DNA of 64,000 bases from assembly GCA_012520255.1 (NCBI GenBank), contig JAAYOQ010000010.1, forward strand, positions 62,001 through 126,000, read 5' to 3'. Both the position numbers and the translations under genes were made by a program. The DNA comes from Erysipelotrichia bacterium. GTDB lineage: Bacteria > Bacillota_I > Bacilli_A > Erysipelotrichales > Erysipelotrichaceae. This document shows, piece after piece, positions 26,402 through 34,406 of the stretch (its first letter is position 1; each line of letters starts with the position of its first letter). Below the pieces are notes generated by a model. That model was not told where the DNA came from. It did not search any database and saw only the letters and a program-made list of their open reading frames with translations.

Positions 26402-27208
26402 TTAATTAGCAGGTACAACGCCTGTACTACTAATAATTTCACGTGCTTTTTCAGAAGTAATGTAATCAAAGAACTTTTGAGCACTATCTGAAAGTGTTAC
26501 ATCTTTCTTTGTTACAAGAACAAATGGACGTTGAACAACATAGCTGCCATTTTTAATATTGTCTTCAGTTGCTGCTACACCACCTACAGTAAGAGCTTTT
26601 ACTGTGTCCTTGATAGAAGCAACAGAAGCATATCCGATTGCATCAGGATTAGATGCAACAGTAGTAATTACATCTCCGGTAGAAGTCAATTCTTGACGAT
26701 ATGTACATTTGTCCTTAGTTTTAGTAATATCTTCAAAACCATCTCTTGTTCCACTACCTGCTTCACGTCCAATTAGAACGATTGTAGCATCATTTCCACC
26801 GACTTCACTCCAATTAGTAATTTCTCCAGTGTAGATTTTAGCAATTGTTTCTAAATCTAAGTCATTAATTGGATTTTCAGGGTGTACGATGATTGCAATA
26901 CCATCATAGGCAAGAACTGTTCCAACAAGTCCTTTTTCAACTTCTTCATCCTTAAGATTACGACTTGCTAAACCAATATCACATCTTCCTTCTAAAACTG
27001 CAGCGATACCTGCTCCAGAACCAGTCGCATTGTAAGTTACAGTAGTGCCTGTCTCTAACTCGAAAGCTTCGCCTAAAGCACCAATAACTTTACTCATAGA
27101 TGTCGAACCGTCTGTAGAAACAGATGCTTTTTCTTTTGGTTTACATCCACCTAGAACTGATAGAAGCAGAAGCATTACTGTTAATAATCTAATAAATTTC
27201 TTCATCAT
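26402..27208 (-). CDS. pstS: phosphate-binding lipoprotein PstS
   Basis: A signal peptide ends in the lipobox VLGGC, so it is attached to the outer face of the membrane. The binding protein fold shows DGSTSMSKV, TGSGAGIAA, GREAGSGTRDGF (phosphate-contact loop) and IGYASVASI. It captures phosphate for PstCAB. ATG 27208 or 27205, both behind AAGGAGAG. First gene of the pst-pho operon. Confidence 0.95.
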   Translation of the reverse strand: MMKKFIRLLTVMLLLLSVLGGCKPKEKASVSTDGSTSMSKVIGALGEAFELETGTTVTYNATGSGAGIAAVLEGRCDIGLASRNLKDEEVEKGLVGTVLAYDGIAIIVHPENPINDLDLETIAKIYTGEITNWSEVGGNDATIVLIGREAGSGTRDGFEDITKTKDKCTYRQELTSTGDVITTVASNPDAIGYASVASIKDTVKALTVGGVAATEDNIKNGSYVVQRPFVLVTKKDVTLSDSAQKFFDYITSEKAREIISSTGVVPAN

Positions 27209-27269
27209 TTTCTCTCCTTTGAATATTTTGTCTTTTATTTTAAAGTTTTGTGATTTTCACCACGGTTTA

Positions 27270-27325
27270 ATTATAATTCTATACAGTAAAATCCATGTTG
27301 CCATTAATGTAAAATCCGTGTAAAA
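27270..27325 (-). promoter_or_regulatory. Pho box and promoter of pstS
   Basis: On the minus strand TTTTACA-like repeats lie at 27325-27319, 27314-27308, 27302-27296 (degenerate GGCAACA) and 27291-27285, spaced 11, 12 and 11 nt. This matches the four direct repeats bound by PhoP dimers. A TATAAT -10 follows at 27275-27270. The box covers the -35 region, as expected for PhoP activation. Confidence 0.82.
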
Positions 27326-27403
27326 TTCTTTAATTGTTACTACCTCTGCAAAAACCATATAAATACCTGCTTATAAATGAAATAAAGTCATTTAATGTTT
27401 AAC

Positions 27404-27442
27404 AAAAAAATAACATTCTTGAAATGACTTTTAAAGAATGTT
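27404..27442 (-). terminator. terminator downstream of the SGNH genes
   Basis: On the minus strand AACATTCTT pairs with AAGAATGTT and is followed by ATTTTTTT. It separates the SGNH unit from the pst promoter. The loop also contains AAATGACTT, complementary to AAGTCATTT at 27386-27394. The rest of the 354-nt gap shows only the Pho promoter. Confidence 0.75.
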
Positions 27443-27562
27443 TCTTTTTCACATAATATATCTTTCTTTTTTATATTTCGAAAATTATTGATATAGTGAT
27501 GATTAAGGAATATCAAATACTTTAATAAATATGGTCTAGTAAGCGAAAACCATCCTATTTAT

Positions 27563-28282
27563 TTAAGGATTATTTTTTATATGCTTGAAAATCTCTTTGG
27601 CGATGGATAATGCTCCCTCCTTATCCGGATGAACATTATCTTTGACAAACCAGCTGAAATTATAGGCTGTTATTTTATTGATATCAATCAATTCATATTC
27701 TTTCTCATCAGCTATTTCTTTGATTACTTCAACAATAATATCCACAATCTCTGGTTGAATACCATAATTTGTCACTCCTGAACTGCGCCCTTTAGGGAAA
27801 AAAGCTGTTGAAATTGTACATAAAAATATTTTTATATTTTTTTTCCTTATATATGTTTCTAATAAAGTTGAATATTCTTCTTTAAACTTTTCTTTGTTTT
27901 GCCAGTTAAAAGGCTTGGAATCATTTGAGCCTATCATAAATACTAATATATCGGCTTCATATTCCAGTGAGTTTAAATATGTTTTCGTTTTTAAATATGG
28001 CATATTGGTTTTTTTACCTACACAACAACCACTGACACCAAAATTAGCTACATGATAATCATTTCCTAATAAGTTCTGCAATTGTTTCGGGTAATTATTT
28101 TCTGGCCAATTTTTGATACCGTAACCGTAAGTAACACTATCACCAACACAAGCCACTTTTATCTGTTCTGGTTGAACTTCTGGATTTCTTATTATTTTAG
28201 AAAAACCATTTTGATACAAGTACCAGCCTATAAATGGTGCCAATAATATGATTAATATAACTATAATTTCCCACTTATCCAT
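27563..28282 (-). CDS. membrane-anchored SGNH/GDSL-type hydrolase (paralogue 1)
   Basis: One N-terminal helix (residues 5-22) anchors an SGNH hydrolase outside the cell: block I VGDSVTYGYG (nucleophile Ser), FGVSG (oxyanion Gly), FMIGSNDSKPF (Asn) and DNVHPDKEG (catalytic Asp and His). These esterases remove acyl or acetyl groups from sugars or lipids; the substrate is unknown. It is a tandem paralogue of the next gene, 51 nt apart. A modest AAGGG ribosome site is present. Confidence 0.88.
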   Translation of the reverse strand: MDKWEIIVILIILLAPFIGWYLYQNGFSKIIRNPEVQPEQIKVACVGDSVTYGYGIKNWPENNYPKQLQNLLGNDYHVANFGVSGCCVGKKTNMPYLKTKTYLNSLEYEADILVFMIGSNDSKPFNWQNKEKFKEEYSTLLETYIRKKNIKIFLCTISTAFFPKGRSSGVTNYGIQPEIVDIIVEVIKEIADEKEYELIDINKITAYNFSWFVKDNVHPDKEGALSIAKEIFKHIKNNP

Positions 28283-28333
28283 AAATATCCCTTTTTATAT
28301 TTAAAATCAGCTTTTAAAACTAAATAAATGAAA

Positions 28334-29050
28334 CTAACAATCTTCATTTTTAATATGTCTGCAAACTTCTTTAGCTATTGCTAATGCTCCATCTTTGTTT
28401 GGATGAGTATTATCATCACTAAACCACTCATAATTATCAGCAGTAAGCTCATAAATATCTATCAGAGGATAATCATTTTCAATGGCAATTTCCCTGATAA
28501 CTCCAGCTATCTTGTCCACCATTTCTGGTTGAATTTTATAGTTTGTCAAAGGAGTTTTATTACCTTCAGAGAAAAAAGCTCTGGCAATCGTACATAAATA
28601 TATCTTTATATTTTCATCTTTTTTATATGTTTCCAGTAAAGATAAATATCCTTCTTTAAATTCTTCCTTACTAGACCAATTTTGATATTTTGAATCATTA
28701 GAGCCCAGCATAAATATTAATATGTCAGCCTCGTATTCTAATGATTTATTATATACTTTTGTTATTTTATATGGTAAATCGGTAAACATTCCAGCACAGC
28801 TTCCAGTAACACCAAAATTAGCTACATGATAATCATTTCCCAATAAGTTCTGTAATTGTTTCGGATAATTATATTTTGGCCAATTACTGATACCGAATCC
28901 ATAAGTAATACTGTCGCCAACACAAGCTACTTTAATCTGACCTTTTTTTACTTTTGGTTTTTTCCTTAAGCCAGAATGTCCATTTAAGTATAATAAAACA
29001 AAAACAGTTACAAATATCAATAATTCCGAAAAAAGCGCTTGCCAATTCAT
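28334..29050 (-). CDS. membrane-anchored SGNH/GDSL-type hydrolase (paralogue 2)
   Basis: Same plan as its neighbour: N-terminal helix (residues 7-22), VGDSITYGFG, FGVTGS, FMLGSNDSKYQNW and DDNTHPNKDG. All catalytic residues are kept in both copies, so both are probably active. The differences lie mostly in the N-terminal anchor and the surface loop after block III, suggesting different acceptors. It lies 17 nt downstream of gpsA, with AGGTAA as ribosome site. Confidence 0.88.
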   Translation of the reverse strand: MNWQALFSELLIFVTVFVLLYLNGHSGLRKKPKVKKGQIKVACVGDSITYGFGISNWPKYNYPKQLQNLLGNDYHVANFGVTGSCAGMFTDLPYKITKVYNKSLEYEADILIFMLGSNDSKYQNWSSKEEFKEGYLSLLETYKKDENIKIYLCTIARAFFSEGNKTPLTNYKIQPEMVDKIAGVIREIAIENDYPLIDIYELTADNYEWFSDDNTHPNKDGALAIAKEVCRHIKNEDC

Positions 29051-29066
29051 TTTTCAATTTACCTGT

Positions 29067-30047
29067 TTAAATAAATTCATCCTTTAAACTTCTTTGGAAA
29101 AGCTTGTCTAATTCTCTTTCAGGGTCTTTGTTTTCATACAATATACGATAGACAGCTTCTGTTATTGGTAAAACAACATAATATTTTTCGCCAAGCTGTT
29201 TTAAAGCTTTTACAGTATAGTAGCCTTCAGCCAGTTTTTCATATGGTTCTTTTGTAACAAAACGTCTGCCAAAGGTCAGATTCTGACTATGATCAGAAAA
29301 CAAAGTAGCTTCATAATCACCTAAATGACATAATCCATACACCGTACTTGGCTTGCCACCCATTGCTGTAATAAGTCTTGAAATCTCCATTGTTCCTCTA
29401 GACATTAAAGCTCCTTTTAAAGAAGATAAATCAAAGCCATCCAGCATACCAGCAGCAATACCAATAACATTTTTAGCTGCTGCTCCTATTTCATTACCGA
29501 TTAAATCTGTTCCATAGTAAAATCTAATTAAATTGCTGGAAACATCTTCAATAATCTCATTTATGACATTATCATCCTTACTATCAATAACCATACAGTT
29601 TGGAACCCCGCGATAAAACTCTTGAACATGACCTGGGCCTAGCCAGACTGCCACATTATTACTTTCATCAAGAATCTCTTCAGCTATTTGTGATAGTCTT
29701 TTACCGGTTTCTATTTCAATACCCTTCATACATAAAATAAAAGTCTTATCTTTTACTTCTAATTCCCTTACTTTACGAAGTACTTCACTTAAATTTTGAG
29801 AATTTACTGAGACTACTACATAATCGGCAGTTTTAATATCAGCAAGATTAGTCGTTAAAGTGATAGATTCAGGAAGAGTAATATAATCATTTTTTCTTGT
29901 TTCCATAAATCTATTTATGTTCTTAGAACTTTCTCTTCCATACAATTTTACTTTATGACCAATACTATCTAAATACCAGCCAATAAAACTTCCCCATCTT
30001 CCACATCCTAAAACAAACACATTTTTACTCTTTCTTTGATTTTCCAT
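29067..30047 (-). CDS. gpsA: NAD(P)-dependent glycerol-3-phosphate dehydrogenase
   Basis: GpsA makes sn-glycerol-3-phosphate from DHAP for phospholipid synthesis. It has the N-terminal Rossmann motif VLGCGRWGS, ILCMKGIE, LGPGHVQEF, the catalytic Lys in GAAAKNVIGIAAGM, and the family GTMEISRL and LGDYEATLFSDHSQN motifs. ATG at 30047 is preferred; an in-frame TTG at 30068 would add seven charged residues and both have only weak ribosome sites. Likely transcribed with the two SGNH genes. Confidence 0.92.
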   Translation of the reverse strand: MENQRKSKNVFVLGCGRWGSFIGWYLDSIGHKVKLYGRESSKNINRFMETRKNDYITLPESITLTTNLADIKTADYVVVSVNSQNLSEVLRKVRELEVKDKTFILCMKGIEIETGKRLSQIAEEILDESNNVAVWLGPGHVQEFYRGVPNCMVIDSKDDNVINEIIEDVSSNLIRFYYGTDLIGNEIGAAAKNVIGIAAGMLDGFDLSSLKGALMSRGTMEISRLITAMGGKPSTVYGLCHLGDYEATLFSDHSQNLTFGRRFVTKEPYEKLAEGYYTVKALKQLGEKYYVVLPITEAVYRILYENKDPERELDKLFQRSLKDEFI

Positions 30048-30169
30048 ATTTTTCTCTTTTAACCTCAAACTTTCCTTTAAACTTATGCATTAAATTATAA
30101 CTATAATTACATTATTTATACCTTTTAATTTTATCACACCTACTTAAAAAGCAATAGAAAACTATTGCC

Positions 30170-32203
30170 TTAAACTATTTCAAAACCAATTTGTCCTTTA
30201 GAAACATTTACGTCAGTTACTCTTACTTTAACTCTGTTGCCTATAGTATATGTCCTTCGCGGCCCTATTAAACTCATAGTTTTTTCTTCATATTCATAAT
30301 AACCAAACAATGTTCTGGCCGCTACTAACCCTTCTGCTGAATTATCCAGTTGCACAAAGAAACCAAATTCTAATACTGATACGATTATACCTTCAAAAAC
30401 ATCACCAATAAAACTTTCCATATATTCAGCTATCTTATAATCATTGATTTCTCTTTCTACTATAATAGCTTCCATTTCTTTATTAGACATTTGTAGGGCT
30501 TGTCTTTCAATTTTAGAATAATCTTTTTCTTTATTTCCCTGGAAATTGTCAAAAAGATACTTTCTAAGCATCCTATGAACTACTAAGTCTGAATATCTTC
30601 TAATTGGAGCTGTAAAATGACAATATTGAGCTAATGATAAACCAAAGTGACCTAAACATTCATTGCTATATCTGGCTTTTTGCATCGTTCTTAAAGCAAC
30701 ATTGCTAATCGCCACATAAACACTTTCATCCTCAATACTATCCAAAAGTCGTTGAATTATACTTGGTGTAATCTCTTCGATAGTGACATCAATATTGAAG
30801 TTAGCACAGATATTTTTTAATTTCAATAAATCTTCATAGTCCGGTTCCATATGAACACGATACATTGATGGGATATTATTATCATCCATATAATTAGCCA
30901 CACACATATTAGCTGCAATCATAAACTGCTCAATAATTTGTTCTGATTCACCTGATTCTCTTAGAGTTACATTGATTGCCTTACCTTTTTTATTTAACTC
31001 AATAATTGGCTCAACACTTACAAATTCAATGCTTCCCCTTTTATTTGCTTGTTTTTCTAACAATTTGGCACAATCATACATCGTTACAATCATCTTTTGT
31101 AAACTGGCATATTCTTCAATTGCTGCTTCATTACCATTCAAACATTCATTAACTTTATTGTAAGTACATCTACGATCAGAAAAAATTACACTGGGATAGA
31201 TTAAATAAGATTCAATTATTCCCTGATTATTGATTTCCATCTGACAGGTAATAGTATTTCTTTCTACACTTTCATTTAGCGAACAAATACCATTGCTTAA
31301 TTCAACAGGCAACATTGGTACAACACGATCACATACATAAATACTCGTACCTCTGGCATAGGCTTCTTTATCAATAGAACTTCCTTCTTTTACATAGTAA
31401 GAAACATCTGCAATATGAACATACAGACTATAACCGTTTTCATTTTCAGTAATACTTATAGCATCATCAAAGTCTTTGGCATCTTCACCATCAATTGTTA
31501 CTGTCTGAAGAAATCTTAAATCTCTTCTTGATTTAATCTCTCTGGATGTTACCTTTGCAGGCAGATTTCTGATTTCCTCTTCAACCTTTTTATTGAACTC
31601 CATTCTGATATTGTTTTTCATTAATAAAGCCGTAATATCAACGCCTTTTTCTTTATTGTTACCAATTACCTTTTCTATTTCTACCAACATCGGATTATCA
31701 TATTTGATAACTTTAACAACTACTCTATCATTGACGTTTATTTTAAATTGATTGAGATTTGTAATTTCAAAATCACGATGAAAATCAATGTCACTATGAA
31801 AAACCAATCTTCCTTTCAGCTTTATAAAGTAACCTGTAATTCTATAGATATTATGAGCAAAGATATGTTTTACTTTCCAAACACCTTTTTCTTTAACTGC
31901 CAGAACTTCATCCTCTACAAAAACATTTTGGGCATATTTTTTTTCAACATATACTTTTTTTTCTGGATTGCTAACTGAAATTTCAAATTTAGAAATATCT
32001 TTAACCTTACCAACTACATCTTCATCTTTAACTGGAAAATAGCAGGCATGATTATTTATCAGCTTTCTTTCAGCTACCAAAGAGTTTAATGTTTTCATTA
32101 AACTTACCAGTTTAGATGAACTATCAGTAACCATCTCTTTTCTCAGTTCTTCTAATGTCCATTTATTTTTCTTATTAAATAACTTTAATAATTTTTCTCT
32201 CAT
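30170..32203 (-). CDS. rnr: ribonuclease R
   Basis: A processive 3'-5' exoribonuclease that degrades structured RNA and works with tmRNA-SmpB in relatives. It has an N-terminal HTH-like and cold-shock region, an RNB catalytic core with TIDGEDAKDFDDAIS (metal Asp cluster), LHVHIADVSYYV-type strand, RYSDLVVHR, and a C-terminal S1 domain (FEGIIVSVLEFGFFVQL). ATG at 32203 has AAGGAAG at suitable spacing; GTG 32212 does not. About 678 residues, without the basic tail of E. coli RNase R. Confidence 0.96.
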   Translation of the reverse strand: MREKLLKLFNKKNKWTLEELRKEMVTDSSSKLVSLMKTLNSLVAERKLINNHACYFPVKDEDVVGKVKDISKFEISVSNPEKKVYVEKKYAQNVFVEDEVLAVKEKGVWKVKHIFAHNIYRITGYFIKLKGRLVFHSDIDFHRDFEITNLNQFKINVNDRVVVKVIKYDNPMLVEIEKVIGNNKEKGVDITALLMKNNIRMEFNKKVEEEIRNLPAKVTSREIKSRRDLRFLQTVTIDGEDAKDFDDAISITENENGYSLYVHIADVSYYVKEGSSIDKEAYARGTSIYVCDRVVPMLPVELSNGICSLNESVERNTITCQMEINNQGIIESYLIYPSVIFSDRRCTYNKVNECLNGNEAAIEEYASLQKMIVTMYDCAKLLEKQANKRGSIEFVSVEPIIELNKKGKAINVTLRESGESEQIIEQFMIAANMCVANYMDDNNIPSMYRVHMEPDYEDLLKLKNICANFNIDVTIEEITPSIIQRLLDSIEDESVYVAISNVALRTMQKARYSNECLGHFGLSLAQYCHFTAPIRRYSDLVVHRMLRKYLFDNFQGNKEKDYSKIERQALQMSNKEMEAIIVEREINDYKIAEYMESFIGDVFEGIIVSVLEFGFFVQLDNSAEGLVAARTLFGYYEYEEKTMSLIGPRRTYTIGNRVKVRVTDVNVSKGQIGFEIV

Positions 32204-32339
32204 TTTTAACACTTCCTTAATTCAGACATTATATAATTATACATCTTATTCAAACTATTTCCATTATTTGCAATTTTTTGGTTATTATTTTAAAAAATTG
32301 TGAACAAAGAAATAAATTTATGTTAATATATAACCAATA

Positions 32340-32396
32340 AATATTCCTTTTTGTTTTTTTAGCATTCCATATCGGGATGCTTAAATTTGGAATATT
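32340..32396. other. nested inverted repeats upstream of RNA element copy 1
   Basis: AATATTCC (32340-32347) is complementary to GGAATATT (32389-32396). Inside it AGCATTCC (32361-32368) pairs with GGGATGCT (32374-32381). A T-run separates the arms. No gene overlaps. It could be part of a longer transcript with copy 1, or a rnr-side regulatory structure. Confidence 0.5.
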
Positions 32397-32560
32397 ATAT
32401 TGTTAAAGCAAAAATTTAAATAGAGGCGCGTAACTGCAATAATTTATCTAAAATTTTCGTTTTCAAGAAGATTTGCGTCTCGTAAGTTAAGCAATCAACT
32501 TCGTTTCGCTTAAAACGCGTCTCGAAGTGTTGTATTATATTTATAGATTAATTAATGGTC
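32395..32560 (+). ncRNA. structured RNA element, copy 1 (with decayed gene start)
   Basis: GAGGCGC (32423-32429) pairs with GCGTCTC (32475-32481). An 8-bp hairpin (AAATTTTC/GAAGATTT, 32451-32474) abuts the second strand, and a conserved AACTGCAA lies in the 5' bulge. A second strand ACGCGTCTC (32515-32523) can pair with 32423-32431 over 9 bp and exclude the first. Sequence after it (from 32531) matches the first codons of the 32822 gene with ATG changed to ATA, so this copy is a duplicated leader. It may be a standalone RNA or a relic. Confidence 0.5.
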
Positions 32561-32584
32561 ATTTATACTTTAATTAAAAACTAT

Positions 32585-32628
32585 GCCACAGTCTGCCAGA
32601 TTCCTTTTATGTGGTTTCTCTTTTTTTT
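32585..32628 (+). terminator. possible terminator after RNA element copy 1
   Basis: GCCACA pairs with TGTGGT across a 19-nt loop, then TTCTCTTTTTTTT. The stem is short, but the T-run is long and lies directly before the next promoter. Confidence 0.5.
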
Positions 32629-32637
32629 ATCATTAAG

Positions 32638-32668
32638 TTGACATCATTTATTTTATTTGTGCTATTAT
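32638..32668 (+). promoter_or_regulatory. promoter of the DUF2828 gene
   Basis: Perfect TTGACA (32638-32643), a 19-nt spacer and TG-C-TATTAT (-10 at 32663-32668). The predicted leader is about 145 nt and contains hairpin GTAATTT/AAATTAC (32691-32711) and RNA element copy 2. Confidence 0.65.
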
Positions 32669-32739
32669 TATTCTATACAAAAATCTTGCTGTAATTTTAA
32701 TATCAAATTACTGGCATAGTAAATTATTGTTTAAAAATA

Positions 32740-32821
32740 AATATTAATAGAGGCGCGTGAACTGCAACAATTTTGGTAATTTTCGTTCGGTAGAAGATTT
32801 GCGTCTCGGAAAAGAGGTATT
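32740..32821 (+). promoter_or_regulatory. structured leader RNA element, copy 2
   Basis: GAGGCGC (32750-32756) pairs with GCGTCTC (32801-32807). A 7-bp hairpin AATTTTC/GAAGATT with an 8-nt loop (32778-32799) stacks almost directly on it. AACTGCAA in the bulge and the loop size are shared with copy 1. CTC of the closing strand can alternatively pair with the GAG of the ribosome site (32814-32817), so the fold could switch translation. No known riboswitch class matches to my knowledge. Confidence 0.6.
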
Positions 32822-34273
32822 ATGTTTATAAATGAATTAGAAAAAAGAACCGCAGGTACATTGACTGAAAATCTGGGTTATGCAGTTGACACCACAACTT
32901 CAAGTTTATTGGACTTATTTGCTATCAGTGGAGCATTGAGAACCAGAGATGAAGATGACATCAGATTAAAATTTAATTTAGCATTCTCTGAGGATGCTCT
33001 TTTAGCGACTAAACTAGCCTTTTATACCAGAAATATTCGTGGTGGCTTAGGTGAAAGGGATGCTTTCAGATACATGCTGAAAGAATTGGAGAGAATTAAC
33101 CCTTCTATTGTCTTAAAAAATCTGCATTTGATTCCTCATTTTGGCAGATGGGATGATTTGTTTGTTCTATTTGATACTTCTGTGGAAAAAGAAATGATAC
33201 AACTGATAAAAGAACAATTAGATGAAGATATTGAAAACACCAAAGACAATAAGTCAATTTCACTGCTTGCCAAGTGGATGCCATCAATTTCAACCAGCAG
33301 CAAGGAAACTGTCGCTTTAGCGAAAAGATTTGCCAAAGCCTGGAATATGAGCTACAAAGACTATCGAAAAATGTTATCCGAATTAAGAGCTTATTTGAAA
33401 GTGGTTGAAGTAGATATGACAGCTGAAGAGTGGGAAAAAATTAATTATTCAAATGTACCATCTAATGCAATGAATAAATATAGAAACGCTTTCTACAATA
33501 GAGATGAAATCAGGTTCAAAGAATATATTGATACGGTTAAAGCAGGTAAGACTACCATCAAATCAGGCACTTTATATCCTTATAACATCGTTGAAAAAAT
33601 ATTTTATGGAAATGAAAAAAATGATGTCTTGGAGCTGCAATGGAATGCTTTGCCAAATTATGTAAGTGGAGAAAATAATTTTCTAGTTATGGCAGATGTT
33701 TCTGGATCAATGTGGGGTAGACCGATAGCTACTTCTATTGGTCTGGCAATCTATTTTGCAGAAAGAAATAAAGGTCCATTTGCCGGAAGATACATGACTT
33801 TCAGTGCTATTCCTGAAATTGCCAATGTAAAAGGTATTACTTTATATGATAAAGTCAGATATGTAGAAAATCATAATATTGGCTATAATACCAATTTAGA
33901 ATCAGCATTTATGGCTATACTTCAAACAGCTGTAGAAACAAAATGTTCACAGCAGGATTTGCCAAAATCTCTAATCATTATTTCTGATATGGAAATAGAT
34001 GCCTATCATATTAAAGGCGGAAACTTAAATTTCTATGATGAAATGAAGGATAGATTTGCCCAGCAAGGATATGTGATTCCTAATGTTGTTTTCTGGAATG
34101 TTGACAGCAGACACGATACTTACCATAGTTTTAAAGACAATCCAAATGTACAACTTGTTTCTGGACAGTCTGCCTCTACTTTTAAGTTGGTTATTGAAGG
34201 TTTGAACCTGACTCCATATGAAATCATGTTAAAAGCCTTAAATGACCCACAATATGATGTCGTCACTATCTAA
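32822..34273 (+). CDS. DUF2828 (TROVE/Ro60-related) protein with C-terminal vWA domain
   Basis: Residues 1-270 form an all-helical solenoid with DUF2828 motifs (YTRNIRGGLGERDAFRYML, HFGRWDDLF, YRKMLSELRAYLKVVE, PYNIVEKI). Residues about 285-475 form a vWA domain with a complete MIDAS: DVSGS, the Thr of NTNLESA and the Asp of ISDMEID. The same helical-plus-vWA plan is found in Ro60/Rsr, ring proteins that bind misfolded RNA and Y RNAs. 483 residues, apparently intact. ATG follows GAGG by only 4 nt. Cellular role in bacteria unknown; RNA binding is inferred. Confidence 0.85.
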   Translation: MFINELEKRTAGTLTENLGYAVDTTTSSLLDLFAISGALRTRDEDDIRLKFNLAFSEDALLATKLAFYTRNIRGGLGERDAFRYMLKELERINPSIVLKNLHLIPHFGRWDDLFVLFDTSVEKEMIQLIKEQLDEDIENTKDNKSISLLAKWMPSISTSSKETVALAKRFAKAWNMSYKDYRKMLSELRAYLKVVEVDMTAEEWEKINYSNVPSNAMNKYRNAFYNRDEIRFKEYIDTVKAGKTTIKSGTLYPYNIVEKIFYGNEKNDVLELQWNALPNYVSGENNFLVMADVSGSMWGRPIATSIGLAIYFAERNKGPFAGRYMTFSAIPEIANVKGITLYDKVRYVENHNIGYNTNLESAFMAILQTAVETKCSQQDLPKSLIIISDMEIDAYHIKGGNLNFYDEMKDRFAQQGYVIPNVVFWNVDSRHDTYHSFKDNPNVQLVSGQSASTFKLVIEGLNLTPYEIMLKALNDPQYDVVTI

Positions 34274-34302
34274 GACTGGTTTTTCCTGCCAGTCTTTTAT
34301 TT
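34272..34302 (+). terminator. terminator of the DUF2828 gene
   Basis: AAGACTGG (34272-34279) pairs with CCAGTCTT (34289-34296), followed by a T-rich tract and overlapping the stop codon. Confidence 0.85.
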
Positions 34303-34355
34303 AGCAATAATTCAATTGTTTAAGTCAAGAAAAATAGTTTATTTTTAAGCAAGTC

Positions 34356-34364
34356 TGTTATAAT
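34356..34364 (+). promoter_or_regulatory. extended -10 promoter of the 34407 gene
   Basis: TG-T-TATAAT, about 43 nt before the ATG. The small gene can therefore be expressed apart from the DUF2828 gene. Confidence 0.6.
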
Positions 34365-34406
34365 AAACCAACATTTTTAGTTAGGACTTAATAAAGAGTA
34401 AGAACT

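Noticed and set aside
32421-32482. Lysine or other known riboswitch for the AGAGGCGCG element
   Set aside because: The start resembles the lysine aptamer but the core motifs (AGTA, GCCGAAG) are missing, and the gene downstream is not an amino-acid gene.
32775-32800. tRNA T-arm in the copy 2 hairpin (GTTCG loop)
   Set aside because: The loop is 8 nt with a wrong closing pair, copy 1 lacks the TTC, and no acceptor or anticodon arms are found.
32421-32810. CRISPR array from repeated GCGTCTCG
   Set aside because: Only three 8-nt copies with irregular spacing, part of RNA stems; no cas genes.
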